64,000 bases of DNA from Candidatus Ferrigenium altingense (lineage in GTDB: Bacteria; Pseudomonadota; Gammaproteobacteria; Burkholderiales; Gallionellaceae), in NCBI GenBank assembly GCA_020621985.1, contig JAHRYS010000003.1:310001-374000 (forward strand). Reading direction: 5' to 3'. Position 1 is the stretch's first letter. Each line of letters opens with the position of its first letter. The notes beneath the pieces are model-generated. The model was not told the DNA's origin. It made no database searches and was given only the letters and a program-made list of their open reading frames with translations. The translations under genes were made by a program, and so were the position numbers. Of the stretch, positions 26,930 to 39,075 are shown one piece after another.

Positions 26930-27415
26930 GTGAACAAAACAGTTGAAGACCCTGTTTGCCATGTGCAGGTCGCATCTGCATCATTTGCCACGAAATACGC
27001 GGGTTGCCATTACGCATTTTGTTCGGCGCAGTGCAGGGAGCGTTTCCTGGCGAACCCGCATTTATACATTGGGTTTCCCGGGCACAAAGCGCCTGCGCAG
27101 GAGGGAAAGAAAGTCATTAAACGCCATCGCCTTTTGCTGTCGGCGCCGCTTGATGCGACGCAAGCGGAGCAGGTAAAACAGGCATTGCTCGAGATGAAGG
27201 GAATGCATGAGGTCTGCATTGAGGGGGGCAAAATTGAAATTCAGTATGACCTCATGCAGGTGACAACCGAGCAGATTGCGGACAAATTGGCCTTGGCGGG
27301 GGCCGGCCTCGGAGGGGGCTGGGTAGACCGTCTTAAATTGGCGTTTATCAACAACCTGGAAGAAATCGAGATTAGCAGCCTTGAAGTTGAAAACTGGAAG
27401 CCTTTCCATTATTGA
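26930..27415 (+). CDS. YHS-domain protein with a second HMA-like domain
   Basis: GTG 26930 is chosen because AAGGAGGA lies five bases upstream. The 161-residue protein begins with a YHS metal-binding domain (EDPVCHVQV, YAGCHYAFCSAQCRERFLAN; Cys near positions 9, 25, 30 and 34), as found at the N-terminus of Cu/Ag P-type ATPases. The second half (HRLLLSAPLDATQAEQVKQA ... GGKIEIQYDLMQVTTEQIAD) resembles the ferredoxin-like HMA fold, without its CxxC. The arrangement suggests a small soluble metal-binding chaperone. It follows the Usp gene by 169 bases, so may have its own promoter. Confidence 0.7.
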   Translation: MNKTVEDPVCHVQVASASFATKYAGCHYAFCSAQCRERFLANPHLYIGFPGHKAPAQEGKKVIKRHRLLLSAPLDATQAEQVKQALLEMKGMHEVCIEGGKIEIQYDLMQVTTEQIADKLALAGAGLGGGWVDRLKLAFINNLEEIEISSLEVENWKPFHY

Positions 27416-27465
27416 GCCTTAGCTGAATCACGGCATTAGTCGCTTGAAGAAGCCCCACAATTCTA

Positions 27466-27495
27466 TTGCCAATTTTTCACAAACATCTTTATAAT
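27466..27495 (+). promoter_or_regulatory. candidate sigma-70 promoter upstream of the acl block
   Basis: TTGCCA and TATAAT are separated by 18 bases, 345 bases before aclB. The long leader between promoter and aclB contains the small Cys-rich frame at 27608. Read by eye; no regulator site recognised. Confidence 0.4.
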
Positions 27496-27607
27496 TCACA
27501 GGACATAGAAAAATCGAAGTGTCGGAGCCGGCTGGCTCACATCACTCAAGATATTTCCCCATAATTCAAGATGTTGGCCCTGGCCGCGTTGCGGACGGGG
27601 GGTTCCG

Positions 27608-27709
27608 ATGTGTGAAATAGCCATCGAGAGCAAGGTGAAGTGCGGTTTGGGTAAACGCGGCGATTGCAATGCTGGCAAGGGTTATATGTGCATCAAGGGT
27701 GTAGTTTAA
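27608..27709 (+). CDS. possible 33-residue Cys-rich peptide
   Basis: The open frame starts MCEIAIESKVKCGLGKRG and ends with CIKGVV. It has four Cys (2, 12, 20, 28) at roughly regular intervals and several Lys/Gly, a composition unlike chance non-coding sequence. A G-rich stretch precedes the ATG but is not a canonical ribosome site. It lies in the leader of aclB. It could be a small metal-binding peptide, a leader peptide or chance; no family recognised. Confidence 0.3.
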   Translation: MCEIAIESKVKCGLGKRGDCNAGKGYMCIKGVV

Positions 27710-27839
27710 TCACGACCGGACTGGAAGAGATTGCCCGAAAAATATTAATGGGCGCGCGAATGCTTGCGTCCTGGCATTTTGGAAGCAAACCCCGGCGAAC
27801 AACGACCGGAATTTATTTTAAAGAAGAGGGAAGGTAACT

Positions 27840-29120
27840 ATGAATGTCAGTGGAATGCTCCACGGAGCGGGGTTGCTCAAGATTGTCGACTTCCCGGCCT
27901 CCGAAGTACTCGGGCCGGAAGCCAGCGAACACGATATCCACAACCTGATCGAAAAGTGCGGCTCGGTTTTCGTCAAGCCGATCTTTCGCGGCGGCATCGG
28001 CAAGAAGGGCAAATCCGGCCTGATCGGGCGTGCTACCGATCTAAAATCGGCGCTGGCCGAGAAAGAGCGCTTGTATTTTGCCGAATACAAGGTCGGCAAT
28101 GTGGTCTACAAATCGCGCGGCGTCACCTTCGAGGGCGCTGTTCCTGCCAAGCATGAAATTTACTTCTCGATCACCGACTCGACCCGCTACCGTGCGCCGG
28201 TCATGACGCTGACGCATCACGGCGGCATGGACATCGAAGAACTGGACAAGACCCAGATCATCGAAGTGCCATTCGACCCGCTGACCGGCCTCAAATCCTT
28301 CATCGTATCCAATGCGCTGACCGACCTCGGCGCACCCAAAGAAATCATTTCCCCGTTGGTGCAGCACCTGCCCAAGCTGTGGGATCTGTACCATCACTAC
28401 GGCATGTCCACGCTGGAGCTCAACCCAATCCGCATGATGCCGGGCAAGTCCGGCTCGCTGGTTCCGGTGGCCTGCGACTTCAAATGCGGCTTTGATCGCG
28501 ACGATCCGCGCATAAACCGTCTGAGCCTGCCCGATGACCTGTTCGTCACCGAAGCCAACGATTTCGAGCAGGAAATCAACGAACTGCGTACCTATCAGGG
28601 CCAGAGCGACGTTTATGTGATCAACGAGAAGGGCACCATCCTCGCGCCTACCTTCGGCGGCGGTGCAAACTCGCTGGTCACCGAAGTGCTGGGCAACGAC
28701 GCCATTATCTCCTCTGACTTCGGCGGTAACCCGCCCTACGAGAAGATGTACGATGTGATGCGCATCTCCCTCAAGTACTATCTCAAACAGACGAATGTGC
28801 TGTTCATCATCGGCGGCAAGGCCAACAACACCGACATTTTCGTCACCTTCCGCGCGATGGCGGATGCGTTGCGCGACTACTTCAGCGAGCGTGGAGCCAC
28901 CCCGCTGTATGTGGTGATCGGTCGCGGCGGCCCGCAGGTGATACGCGGCATGGGTGCGTTCAAGGATGTGCTCGACTCGTTGCGCATTCCTTACAAGATC
29001 TTCGGCTTCGATTCCGCGATGACCGACGTGGTGAACTACGCGCAGGAAGCGGATCGCTGGATGAAGAGCGGTGGCCGCGCCGAAGTGGCGAAGCTGCTGG
29101 GCCTGCCAGCCGAAGCGTGA
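27840..29120 (+). CDS. aclB: ATP-citrate lyase small (beta, citryl-CoA synthetase ATP-grasp) subunit
   Basis: 426 residues. ATP-citrate lyase cleaves citrate with ATP and CoA to acetyl-CoA and oxaloacetate. By eye it follows the N-terminal part of animal ACLY: VFVKPIFRGGIGKKGKSGLI, MTLTHHGGMDIEELD, STLELNPIRMM, ILAPTFGGGANSLVTEVLG, VLFIIGGKANNTDIFVTFRA and YVVIGRGGPQVIRGMGAF. These include the ATP-grasp nucleotide site and the CoA-ligase-like second domain. The start ATG 27840 follows GGGAAGGT. The order small-then-large subunit, with only a REP element between, fits an AclBA pair. Plain SucC is excluded because a separate, canonical sucC lies at 36614. Confidence 0.85.
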   Translation: MNVSGMLHGAGLLKIVDFPASEVLGPEASEHDIHNLIEKCGSVFVKPIFRGGIGKKGKSGLIGRATDLKSALAEKERLYFAEYKVGNVVYKSRGVTFEGAVPAKHEIYFSITDSTRYRAPVMTLTHHGGMDIEELDKTQIIEVPFDPLTGLKSFIVSNALTDLGAPKEIISPLVQHLPKLWDLYHHYGMSTLELNPIRMMPGKSGSLVPVACDFKCGFDRDDPRINRLSLPDDLFVTEANDFEQEINELRTYQGQSDVYVINEKGTILAPTFGGGANSLVTEVLGNDAIISSDFGGNPPYEKMYDVMRISLKYYLKQTNVLFIIGGKANNTDIFVTFRAMADALRDYFSERGATPLYVVIGRGGPQVIRGMGAFKDVLDSLRIPYKIFGFDSAMTDVVNYAQEADRWMKSGGRAEVAKLLGLPAEA

Positions 29121-29121
29121 T

Positions 29122-29203
29122 GTAGGGTGGGCACGTTTTTGTGCCCGCGCGTTACTCCGCAATCAATGTTTACCGCGTGGGCACATAAGCGTGCCCACCC
29201 TAC
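29122..29203. repeat. REP-like palindrome, family A copy 1
   Basis: Arms GTAGGGTGGGCACG (29122-29135) and CGTGCCCACCCTAC (29190-29203) are perfect inverted repeats, with inner pairing of GTGCCCGCG and CGCGTGGGCAC. It lies between aclB and aclA. The same arms recur at 36491-36567. Confidence 0.85.
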
Positions 29204-29233
29204 GAAATTGAAAAATTAGCAAAGGTGAATGCA

Positions 29234-31936
29234 ATGAGAAAGCCTGGTATCCAAGAATTTAAATATTACGTCGGTATCCGCTCGCTGGCCGATATCGCGA
29301 CCCGCGAGGATCGCATCTGCGTGCTGAACATCACCGGCAACGAATCCCGTACCGTGACCCCGGTCAGCCACGCCTATTCCGGTGGCAATATCGTGTTCGG
29401 TACTTCCCCCGGTCGCCGTGGGCAAGTCGTCGAGACACCCGCAGGCAACATCCCGGTCTACAACAACGTGCGCGAAGGCATGGAAGCCGGTCACAAGTTC
29501 AACGTCGGCGTGGTCTACCTGCCGCCTTCCGCAGTGCGCGACGGCGTCGCCGAACTGATCCGCATCAATCCAGATGTCGAAAAAGTCGTCATCATCACCG
29601 AAAAAATCTCGGTGCATGATTCGCGCGAAATCCGCGCGCTCGGCCAGCAGCGCGGCGTGGACATTTTCGGCGGCAACTGCCTGGGCGTAGCCGACTCTTG
29701 GAATCAGGTGCGCATCGGTGGGGCGCTGGGCGGCGACAACCCTGGCGAGACCCTGCGCAAAGGCTCGATCGCGATCTTCTCCAACTCCGGCAACTTCACC
29801 ACCACCATCGCCAACTACCTGTCCATCGGCGGCTGGGGCACCACGACGCTGATCTCCAGCGGCAAGGATATCTACATCAATTACGCCGCGCCTGAATTCG
29901 CCTACGCCATGTCCAACGACGAGCGCACCAAGGCGGCGGTAATGTACTCCGAGCCGGGCGGTTACTACGAACACGACGTGGTGTTTGACAAGCCGGTGGT
30001 CGCCTGCGTGGTGGGCCGCTGGAAAGCCACCCTGACACGCGCCGTGGGCCACGCCGGCGCCATCGCCGGATCAGGCGACGACGCACGCGCCAAGGAAAAA
30101 TGGTTCATGGACAAGTTCGGCGTGAGCGACCTGTTTACGCCTGAAAACCCGGTATGCTCGAAAAAAGGCGCGGTGGTCACCAACATCGCCCACATCCCGC
30201 AGGCACTGACTGCGGTGATGAAGCTCAATGGCGTAGAGAAAGACTTTCCGCCGGAAGGCAATCTGGAACTGAAGCCGTGGTTCGGCGACAATCAGGGTCT
30301 GAAGCTGTCCGCTGCGCTCGACATCCCCGTGGTCAAGGCCTTGGCGCCGTACGACCTACAAATCGCCGAACTGCTGAAGAACGTTGGCGCGATCTTCCCG
30401 CGTCAGTCCATGAAAGACTGCTCGGGCAGCTCGGTGATGGACCCAAAGACACAAGTCACCAAGGTCAACAACATCTCCATCCTCGACTGTTCCAAGCAGC
30501 CGCTGGAATCCAACCTGTGCCTGGCGCTGGTGCGTGAGCTCAACGACGAGAACGACAACGCGCTGTACAACCTCGCGGTGGCCGCGCACGTCAACCTGCA
30601 CAATGATCCCATGCTGGCCGCTGCCGAAGCCGCGCGCGAAGCGGGCAATGCGCCCAACACCGCGATCAGCGCAGCCGTCGCCTTGCTCGGGCCAAAGCGT
30701 GCGGATGCCGCGCGCGCTGCCGCCGACTCCCTGACGGAAATCTTCGCGCACTCCGGCCTGCTGACGGGAGACGACGAACAGGCCAAGGTTACGCCTGCTG
30801 CGGCTACCGCAGAACAACTCGCCACGCTGCTAGGCTCAGCCCCCGACGCCAAGGCCGAAGCCATGCTCAAAGCTTTCGACAAGCGCGGTGCGAAATCCGT
30901 ATTTGTGAAATATCTGCGCTCGCTCAAAGGCCATCCCACGGCCGATGCCGTGCTGGCCGCACTGACCACCACCGTGGCCTGGGAGCCGCTGATGCGCAAG
31001 CGCATCTCCAAGCTGACCGTGCGCAACCTGCCCTGGTACACCAAGCTGTTCGGCATGATCATCGGCGCGTCCACCGAAGCCAAACACCACGCAGCCGGCA
31101 GCTTCTGCGGCGTGGACAACCAGGAAATCCTCGATTCCTGGACCGTCACGCAACTGGCCTACATCTCGCTGCTGGGCGAGCGTCCGACCGCAGCCAGCCT
31201 GCTCCCGCTGCAAGTCATCCTGGGGCTCATCATCTCCAACGGCGTGGGCACCATCTCGTCGCAAGGCTGCAAGGGCGCAGTATCGGCCGACGGCCCCGAG
31301 TCGCCGGAGCGCGTGCAGATCAACAAGGGCATGATCGGCTTCCTGACCCACACCGGCTTCGCCCACGGCGGCAACGGCTACGAAGGCATCCAGTTCCTGA
31401 TCGAGAATTTCAAGGACACCTCGCTGGCCGATGCAAGCAACCCCGACCAAAGCATCGACCTGAAGAAGATAACCACCGACTTCGCCATCGCCTTCAACAA
31501 GGAGAAGAAGCAGAGCAAGGCGCTGGGTACCGGTGTGCGCAACATCCCCGGCGTGAACCACCCGGTATTCAAGGGCCTGCCGGTCAACCACGACCCGCGC
31601 GAGACTTACATCACCGAGTTCTTTGCCGAGCGCGGCGAGAAGAACGTGTTCCACGACTTCTACAAGACGCTGGTGCAATCGCTGTATGACAACGGCGTGA
31701 CCAGCAACGTGTTCTGCGTGAACATCGACGCCGTGATCGCTGCCTCGCTGCTCAAGCTGTTGTGGCCGCGCTACCGCAACGGCCAGTTCAGCGAAAACCT
31801 GATGGAAATGGCGGCGTTTACCGCGTTCCTGTTCGGCCGCATGGCCGGATGTGCGGGCGAGATCGACGACCACATCAATCGCGGACGCAACATGGATACC
31901 CGCACTCCGGCTTCGCAGTGCAGCCACGTTTCTTGA
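29234..31936 (+). CDS. aclA: ATP-citrate lyase large (alpha) subunit, unusually long with two citrate-synthase-like modules
   Basis: 900 residues from ATG 29234 (AAAGG eight bases upstream), against roughly 600 for the familiar AclA. Residues 1 to about 330 are the CoA-ligase alpha part (GGNCLGVADSWNQVRIGG; IAIFSNSGNFTTTIANYLS; phospho-His273 in AVGHAGAIAGSG). The C-terminal 300 residues look like the citryl-CoA lyase/citrate-synthase fold, with His711 in FAHGGNGYEGIQFL (compare [14 protein letters not shown] in GltA here), His776 in GVNHPVFKG and Asp832 in NIDAVIA. Between them, residues about 340-600 resemble a second, degenerate copy (APNTAISAAVALLGPKRADA where GltA has GPAHGG). Activity depends on the small subunit upstream. 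The duplication is my reading and unverified. Confidence 0.78.
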   Translation: MRKPGIQEFKYYVGIRSLADIATREDRICVLNITGNESRTVTPVSHAYSGGNIVFGTSPGRRGQVVETPAGNIPVYNNVREGMEAGHKFNVGVVYLPPSAVRDGVAELIRINPDVEKVVIITEKISVHDSREIRALGQQRGVDIFGGNCLGVADSWNQVRIGGALGGDNPGETLRKGSIAIFSNSGNFTTTIANYLSIGGWGTTTLISSGKDIYINYAAPEFAYAMSNDERTKAAVMYSEPGGYYEHDVVFDKPVVACVVGRWKATLTRAVGHAGAIAGSGDDARAKEKWFMDKFGVSDLFTPENPVCSKKGAVVTNIAHIPQALTAVMKLNGVEKDFPPEGNLELKPWFGDNQGLKLSAALDIPVVKALAPYDLQIAELLKNVGAIFPRQSMKDCSGSSVMDPKTQVTKVNNISILDCSKQPLESNLCLALVRELNDENDNALYNLAVAAHVNLHNDPMLAAAEAAREAGNAPNTAISAAVALLGPKRADAARAAADSLTEIFAHSGLLTGDDEQAKVTPAAATAEQLATLLGSAPDAKAEAMLKAFDKRGAKSVFVKYLRSLKGHPTADAVLAALTTTVAWEPLMRKRISKLTVRNLPWYTKLFGMIIGASTEAKHHAAGSFCGVDNQEILDSWTVTQLAYISLLGERPTAASLLPLQVILGLIISNGVGTISSQGCKGAVSADGPESPERVQINKGMIGFLTHTGFAHGGNGYEGIQFLIENFKDTSLADASNPDQSIDLKKITTDFAIAFNKEKKQSKALGTGVRNIPGVNHPVFKGLPVNHDPRETYITEFFAERGEKNVFHDFYKTLVQSLYDNGVTSNVFCVNIDAVIAASLLKLLWPRYRNGQFSENLMEMAAFTAFLFGRMAGCAGEIDDHINRGRNMDTRTPASQCSHVS

Positions 31937-32120
31937 CAGGATTTTTTGCGAAACCCATGGAAACCTGATCCGCTAAGCCAAAGGCACGAACGGTAATAGA
32001 GTTGATTCATGGAATAGCTAATAGCAAATGGGGCAGGCTCAGATTGTTGATGGAATTTGTAAATCAATTTGAGCTTGCCCCTTAACTCGCATTTTTATTA
32101 AATAATTTAACGAGGATCTC

Positions 32121-34070
32121 ATGACAGCATTCAACGTCGCACAGAAAATCCTGCTGGCCAATGCGGCCGGGGGATTGAAGCAGCTTCCCGAACCGGGGCA
32201 ACCGCTGGAAATTCAGTTTACCCACACCCTCTATCAGGACGCCACCGGCACCGCCGCCGCGCTGGCCTTCGAGAAGATGGGCGTGGATCGCGTGAAGACT
32301 ACCTCGGTCATCGTCGTGGATCACAAGACTCTGCAAGTCGGCTATATCGACGGCGACGACCATCGCTACCTCGAGACTTTCAGCAAGAAATACGGCTGCT
32401 GGTTCTCGCGCGGCGGCCTCGGCATCTGCCACAGCGTGTTCCTCGAAGACTTCGCGACACCCGGCAAGTCGGTGATCGGTTCCGATTCGCACACCACCAA
32501 CGCCGGCGGCATGGGCATGCTGGCGATGGGCGCGGGCGGCACGGACGTGAGCTTCGCGATGGCAGGCACTTCCTACAAAATCTCCATGCCGAACGTGGTG
32601 CAGGTGAACCTCACCGGCGCACTGCATCCGGGCGTGCTCGCCAAGGACGTGATCCTGAACGTGCTCAAGGTCATCGGCATCAAGGGCAACAAGGACATCT
32701 GCCTGGAATATACCGGCCCCGGCCTGAAGAGCCTGAATGTCACCGACCGCGCCACCATCTGCAATATGGGCACCGAGGCCGGCGTCGCCTTCTCGATTTT
32801 CCCGTCGGATGACATCACCAAGGCCTACCTCGAAGGCCGCAAGCGCGCGGGCGACTTCAAGCCGCTGGCCGCCGATGCGGGCGCGACCTACTCGCGCACC
32901 GTTGAGATCGACCTGTCGGTGCTGGAGCCGACCATCGCGCTGTATCCGCGCCTGAAGGGCATGGAACCGGTTAAGAAGCATGCCGGGATGCCGATCGATG
33001 CCGTGTTCATCGGCAGCTGCACCAACTCCAACTACGAGAATCTGGCGCGCGTCGGCGAGTTGCTGCGCGGCAAGAAGGTCAAGGTCGATACTGCCATCGC
33101 CCCCGGCTCGCAGGCCATCGCGCGCCAGTTGGCGGCGGCGGGTTATCTGGAAATTTTCTACGCCGCCGGCGTGCGCGTGCTGGAAAACGCCTGCTCCGCG
33201 TGTATCGGCCAGGGCTTTTCGCCACCCAGCAATGGCGTGATGCTGTCCACGGCTAACCGCAACTTCGAAGGCCGTTCCGGCACCGAAACTGCCGCCGTGC
33301 ATCTGGTCAGCCCGGTCACTGCCGCTGCCAGCGCTGTGACAGGCGTTCTGACCGACCCGCGCGACCTGCTCGGCGATAACCATAATCTCGACATCAAGAT
33401 TGTTCCGCCGGTCGTGGATATGGATGCCTATGTCAAGCCGCTGCCACCCGCAGAAGCCGCCAAGGTAGTGATGCGTTACGGCCCAGACATTGCACCGCTG
33501 CCGACGCTCGACCCGCTGCCAGCCAGGCTGGCAGGCGAAGTGCTGCTCAAGCTCGGCAACGAGATCACCACCGACCATATCCAGCCGGCCGGCAAGTATC
33601 TGTCGCTGCGTTCCAACGCGGACGAGTACGCGAAGCAGGCGACTTTTGTGCAGGTGGACAAGACCTTCAGCACTCGCGCTGCGGCAGTACGCGACGCGGG
33701 CGGTCACGGCTTCCTCATCGCCGGTGACGGCTACGGCATGGGCAGCTCACGCGAGCATGCCGGGCTGTGCCCGCGCATCCTCGGGGTGCGCGCCATCGTG
33801 GCCAAGGGCTTTGAACGTATCCATTTGGCTAACCTCGCCAACTTCGGCATTCTCGGATTGACCTTTGAAAATCCGGCTGACTTTGATCGTATCCAGCAGG
33901 GTGCTAAGGTGTCTCTCGATACCTCCGCTCTGGAAAGCGGACAGATGAAACTGGTCGTTGAAGGTCTTGGTGATCTTCCAGTCAAGCTCGCGCAAGGCAA
34001 GGAAGATATCCCGATGATCCGTGCCGGTGGAGCGCTCTCGTTGTTCGCCAGCCAGATGAAGGGCGCCTGA
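32121..34070 (+). CDS. aconitate hydratase, short (about 650-residue) type
   Basis: Interconverts citrate and isocitrate through a 4Fe-4S cluster. 649 residues, shorter than the roughly 900-residue AcnA/AcnB usual in proteobacteria and closer to the Aquifex/mitochondrial-like type. Cluster ligands are visible: Cys300 in IGSCTNSNYEN, Cys358 and Cys361 in ENACSACIGQGF. VIGSDSHTTNAGGMG and the swivel-domain motif GDGYGMGSSREHAG are intact. GAGGA precedes ATG 32121. It sits between the acl genes and icd, so these genes form one citrate-to-2-oxoglutarate unit. No other aconitase is in the window. Confidence 0.93.
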   Translation: MTAFNVAQKILLANAAGGLKQLPEPGQPLEIQFTHTLYQDATGTAAALAFEKMGVDRVKTTSVIVVDHKTLQVGYIDGDDHRYLETFSKKYGCWFSRGGLGICHSVFLEDFATPGKSVIGSDSHTTNAGGMGMLAMGAGGTDVSFAMAGTSYKISMPNVVQVNLTGALHPGVLAKDVILNVLKVIGIKGNKDICLEYTGPGLKSLNVTDRATICNMGTEAGVAFSIFPSDDITKAYLEGRKRAGDFKPLAADAGATYSRTVEIDLSVLEPTIALYPRLKGMEPVKKHAGMPIDAVFIGSCTNSNYENLARVGELLRGKKVKVDTAIAPGSQAIARQLAAAGYLEIFYAAGVRVLENACSACIGQGFSPPSNGVMLSTANRNFEGRSGTETAAVHLVSPVTAAASAVTGVLTDPRDLLGDNHNLDIKIVPPVVDMDAYVKPLPPAEAAKVVMRYGPDIAPLPTLDPLPARLAGEVLLKLGNEITTDHIQPAGKYLSLRSNADEYAKQATFVQVDKTFSTRAAAVRDAGGHGFLIAGDGYGMGSSREHAGLCPRILGVRAIVAKGFERIHLANLANFGILGLTFENPADFDRIQQGAKVSLDTSALESGQMKLVVEGLGDLPVKLAQGKEDIPMIRAGGALSLFASQMKGA

Positions 34071-34083
34071 TTCTTCGCAAACA

Positions 34084-34194
34084 AACCCCTCCCCCCCCTT
34101 GCCAGGGGAGGCTTTTTGCTCCCTCCCTGAAGTGGGTCAAGCAGGTAATCCGCGTAGCGGATGCTCGCACAAGGGAGGGCTGATTGGGAGGGTT
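34084..34194. repeat. REP-like palindrome family B, copy 1, with terminator-like hairpin
   Basis: Begins AACCCCTCC and ends GGAGGGTT, the same outer arms as the perfect palindrome at 58571-58646. Its left half contains CCTCCCC ... GGGGAGG followed by CTTTTT (34088-34117), which could terminate transcription after the aconitase gene. A further small hairpin, TCGGGC-ATA-GCCCGA, lies at 34218-34232. Confidence 0.65.
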
Positions 34195-34250
34195 AGGTGT
34201 TGCTACTGGATTACATGTCGGGCATAGCCCGACCTACAATTTTTAATTGA

Positions 34251-36488
<2,238 letters not shown>

Positions 36489-36490
36489 AT

Positions 36491-36567
36491 TTTGTAGGGT
36501 GGGCACGTTCTTTGTGCCCACCGTTTTTCCGCGTGGGCAAACAGAAACCGTTTGCCCACCCTACAAA
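36491..36567. repeat. REP-like palindrome, family A copy 2
   Basis: TTTGTAGGGTGGGCA at the left end is the exact complement of TGCCCACCCTACAAA at the right end, with further inner pairing. Same family as 29122-29203. It lies between icd and sucC. Confidence 0.85.
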
Positions 36568-36613
36568 GATTTTTTTACCGATTTTGAATCGACAACAAAC
36601 TTAGGAAATTCAA

Positions 36614-37774
<1,161 letters not shown>

Positions 37775-37787
37775 ATAGGAAAACATC

Positions 37788-38669
37788 ATGAGCGTTCTCG
37801 TAAACAAAAATACCAAAGTCCTGTGCCAGGGTTTCACCGGCAAGCAGGGTACCTTCCACTCCGAACAGGCCATCGCCTACGGCACCCAGATGGTCGGCGG
37901 CGTGACGCCGGGCAAGGGCGGCCAGTCTCACCTCGGCCTGCCGGTCTTTGACACCATGCGCGACGCGGTGCGTGGCACCGGCGCAGATGCCACGATGATC
38001 TACGTGCCACCCGGCTTTGCGGCCGACGGCATCATGGAAGCGGCCGATGCGGGCGTGAAGGTCATCGTCTGCATCACCGAGGGCATTCCGGTGCTGGACA
38101 TGCTCAATGTCAAGGCCGCGCTGCGCGCCAATGGCGCCATCCTGATCGGCCCCAACTGCCCCGGCATCATCACGCCGGGCGAATGCAAGATCGGCATCAT
38201 GCCCGGCTTCATCCACAAGAAGGGCAAGGTCGGCGTCGTGTCGCGCTCCGGCACGCTCACCTACGAGGCGGTGTTCCAGACCACAAGGCTCGGCCTGGGG
38301 CAATCCACCTGCATCGGCATCGGCGGCGACCCGATCAAGGGGCTGGACTTTATCGACTGCCTGAAGATGTTCCAGGAAGACCCCGAGACCGAGGCGATCA
38401 TCATGGTCGGCGAAATCGGCGGCAACCGCGAAGAAGCGGCGGCGGAATACATCAAGGCGCACATCACCAAGCCGGTGGCCGGCTACATCGCCGGACAGAC
38501 CGCGCCCAAGGGCAAGCGCATGGGCCATGCCGGCGCGATCATCGCCGGTGGTAAGGGCCTGGCGTCAGACAAGATGGCTGCGCTCGAAGCGGCCGGTGTG
38601 GTGGTGGCAAAATCGCCCGCCGGGCTGGGCGAGGCGATGGTCGAGGCGATTGCCAGAAAAGCCAAGTAA
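37788..38669 (+). CDS. sucD: succinyl-CoA synthetase alpha subunit
   Basis: 293 residues. [50 protein letters not shown], and the phosphohistidine loop [11 protein letters not shown] near residue 245 are all intact. CoA binds the N-terminal Rossmann domain. Last gene of the acl-acn-icd-suc block; a strong terminator follows 90 bases later. Confidence 0.98.
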   Translation: MSVLVNKNTKVLCQGFTGKQGTFHSEQAIAYGTQMVGGVTPGKGGQSHLGLPVFDTMRDAVRGTGADATMIYVPPGFAADGIMEAADAGVKVIVCITEGIPVLDMLNVKAALRANGAILIGPNCPGIITPGECKIGIMPGFIHKKGKVGVVSRSGTLTYEAVFQTTRLGLGQSTCIGIGGDPIKGLDFIDCLKMFQEDPETEAIIMVGEIGGNREEAAAEYIKAHITKPVAGYIAGQTAPKGKRMGHAGAIIAGGKGLASDKMAALEAAGVVVAKSPAGLGEAMVEAIARKAK

Positions 38670-38760
38670 TAACGCAGTAGCCGTAGGTCGGGTTCACCCT
38701 AACGGGTACAAGAGCAGTCTCATCGCGTAACCCGATAAGGTTGCCGTTATCGAAAAACCA

Positions 38761-38792
38761 AAAGGGCGCGATTCATCGCGCCCTTTTGTTTT
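38761..38792 (+). terminator. strong intrinsic terminator after sucCD
   Basis: AAAGGGCGCG (38761-38770) pairs with CGCGCCCTTT (38777-38786) around ATTCAT, and the run continues TTTTGTTTT. The structure also works on the minus strand because of the A-run before it. It marks the boundary between the carbon-metabolism block and the accessory island. Confidence 0.85.
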
Positions 38793-38895
38793 CCTGCATC
38801 TGTCTGTATGCGCAAGCCAGCTTGACGCATAACTTGACTTATACTTGACTCACAAAATGTATACTTCGTCAAATAACTTGGAATGCCAGATTGGC

Positions 38896-38949
38896 ACTTC
38901 AAGTTTGAAGTCACAATTTGTGACCTCAAGTTTAAGATCACAAAATGTG
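38896..38949. repeat. 27-bp tandem repeat, two clear copies plus decayed flanks
   Basis: Copies 38896-38922 and 38923-38949 differ at about five of 27 positions. Each holds a TCACA-(3)-TGTG dyad and a CAAGTTT-type half-site. More diverged units flank them on both sides (about 38845-38895 and 38950-38976). The 27-base period equals nine codons; on the minus strand the units read as LRSQIVTSN-like nonapeptides, recalling linker repeats of ORF6N/KilA-N phage-type proteins, so this may be a gene remnant. It ends about 65 bases before the mazE promoter. Confidence 0.6.
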
Positions 38950-39015
38950 CTCTTAAACTTAGCGAAGTCACAGAAAGAAAAATGATGCCGACCCTTATAA
39001 ACTGTATCAACAATG

Positions 39016-39044
39016 TTGACACACCCCTTGTTCACTCCTAAACT
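39016..39044 (+). promoter_or_regulatory. sigma-70 promoter of mazEF
   Basis: TTGACA (39016-39021), 17-base spacer, TAAACT (39039-39044). The ATG of mazE follows 32 bases later with GGAAGGAAC as ribosome site. MazEF operons are normally autorepressed here by the antitoxin; no operator was identified with confidence. Confidence 0.6.
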
Positions 39045-39075
39045 GCGGGTAATAGAATTACGGAAGGAACACATC

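Noticed and set aside
27840-29120. Second sucC-like succinyl-CoA synthetase beta subunit
   Set aside because: The motif series follows ACLY, the next gene carries alpha plus citrate-synthase-like parts, and a canonical sucCD pair lies downstream.
32082-33707. 541-codon minus-strand open frame opposite the aconitase gene
   Set aside because: Shadow of a clear aconitase; low-complexity His/Arg/Gly-rich translation and no ribosome site.
38845-38976. CRISPR array
   Set aside because: The repeats are adjacent 27-base units without spacers and decay outward; no cas genes nearby.
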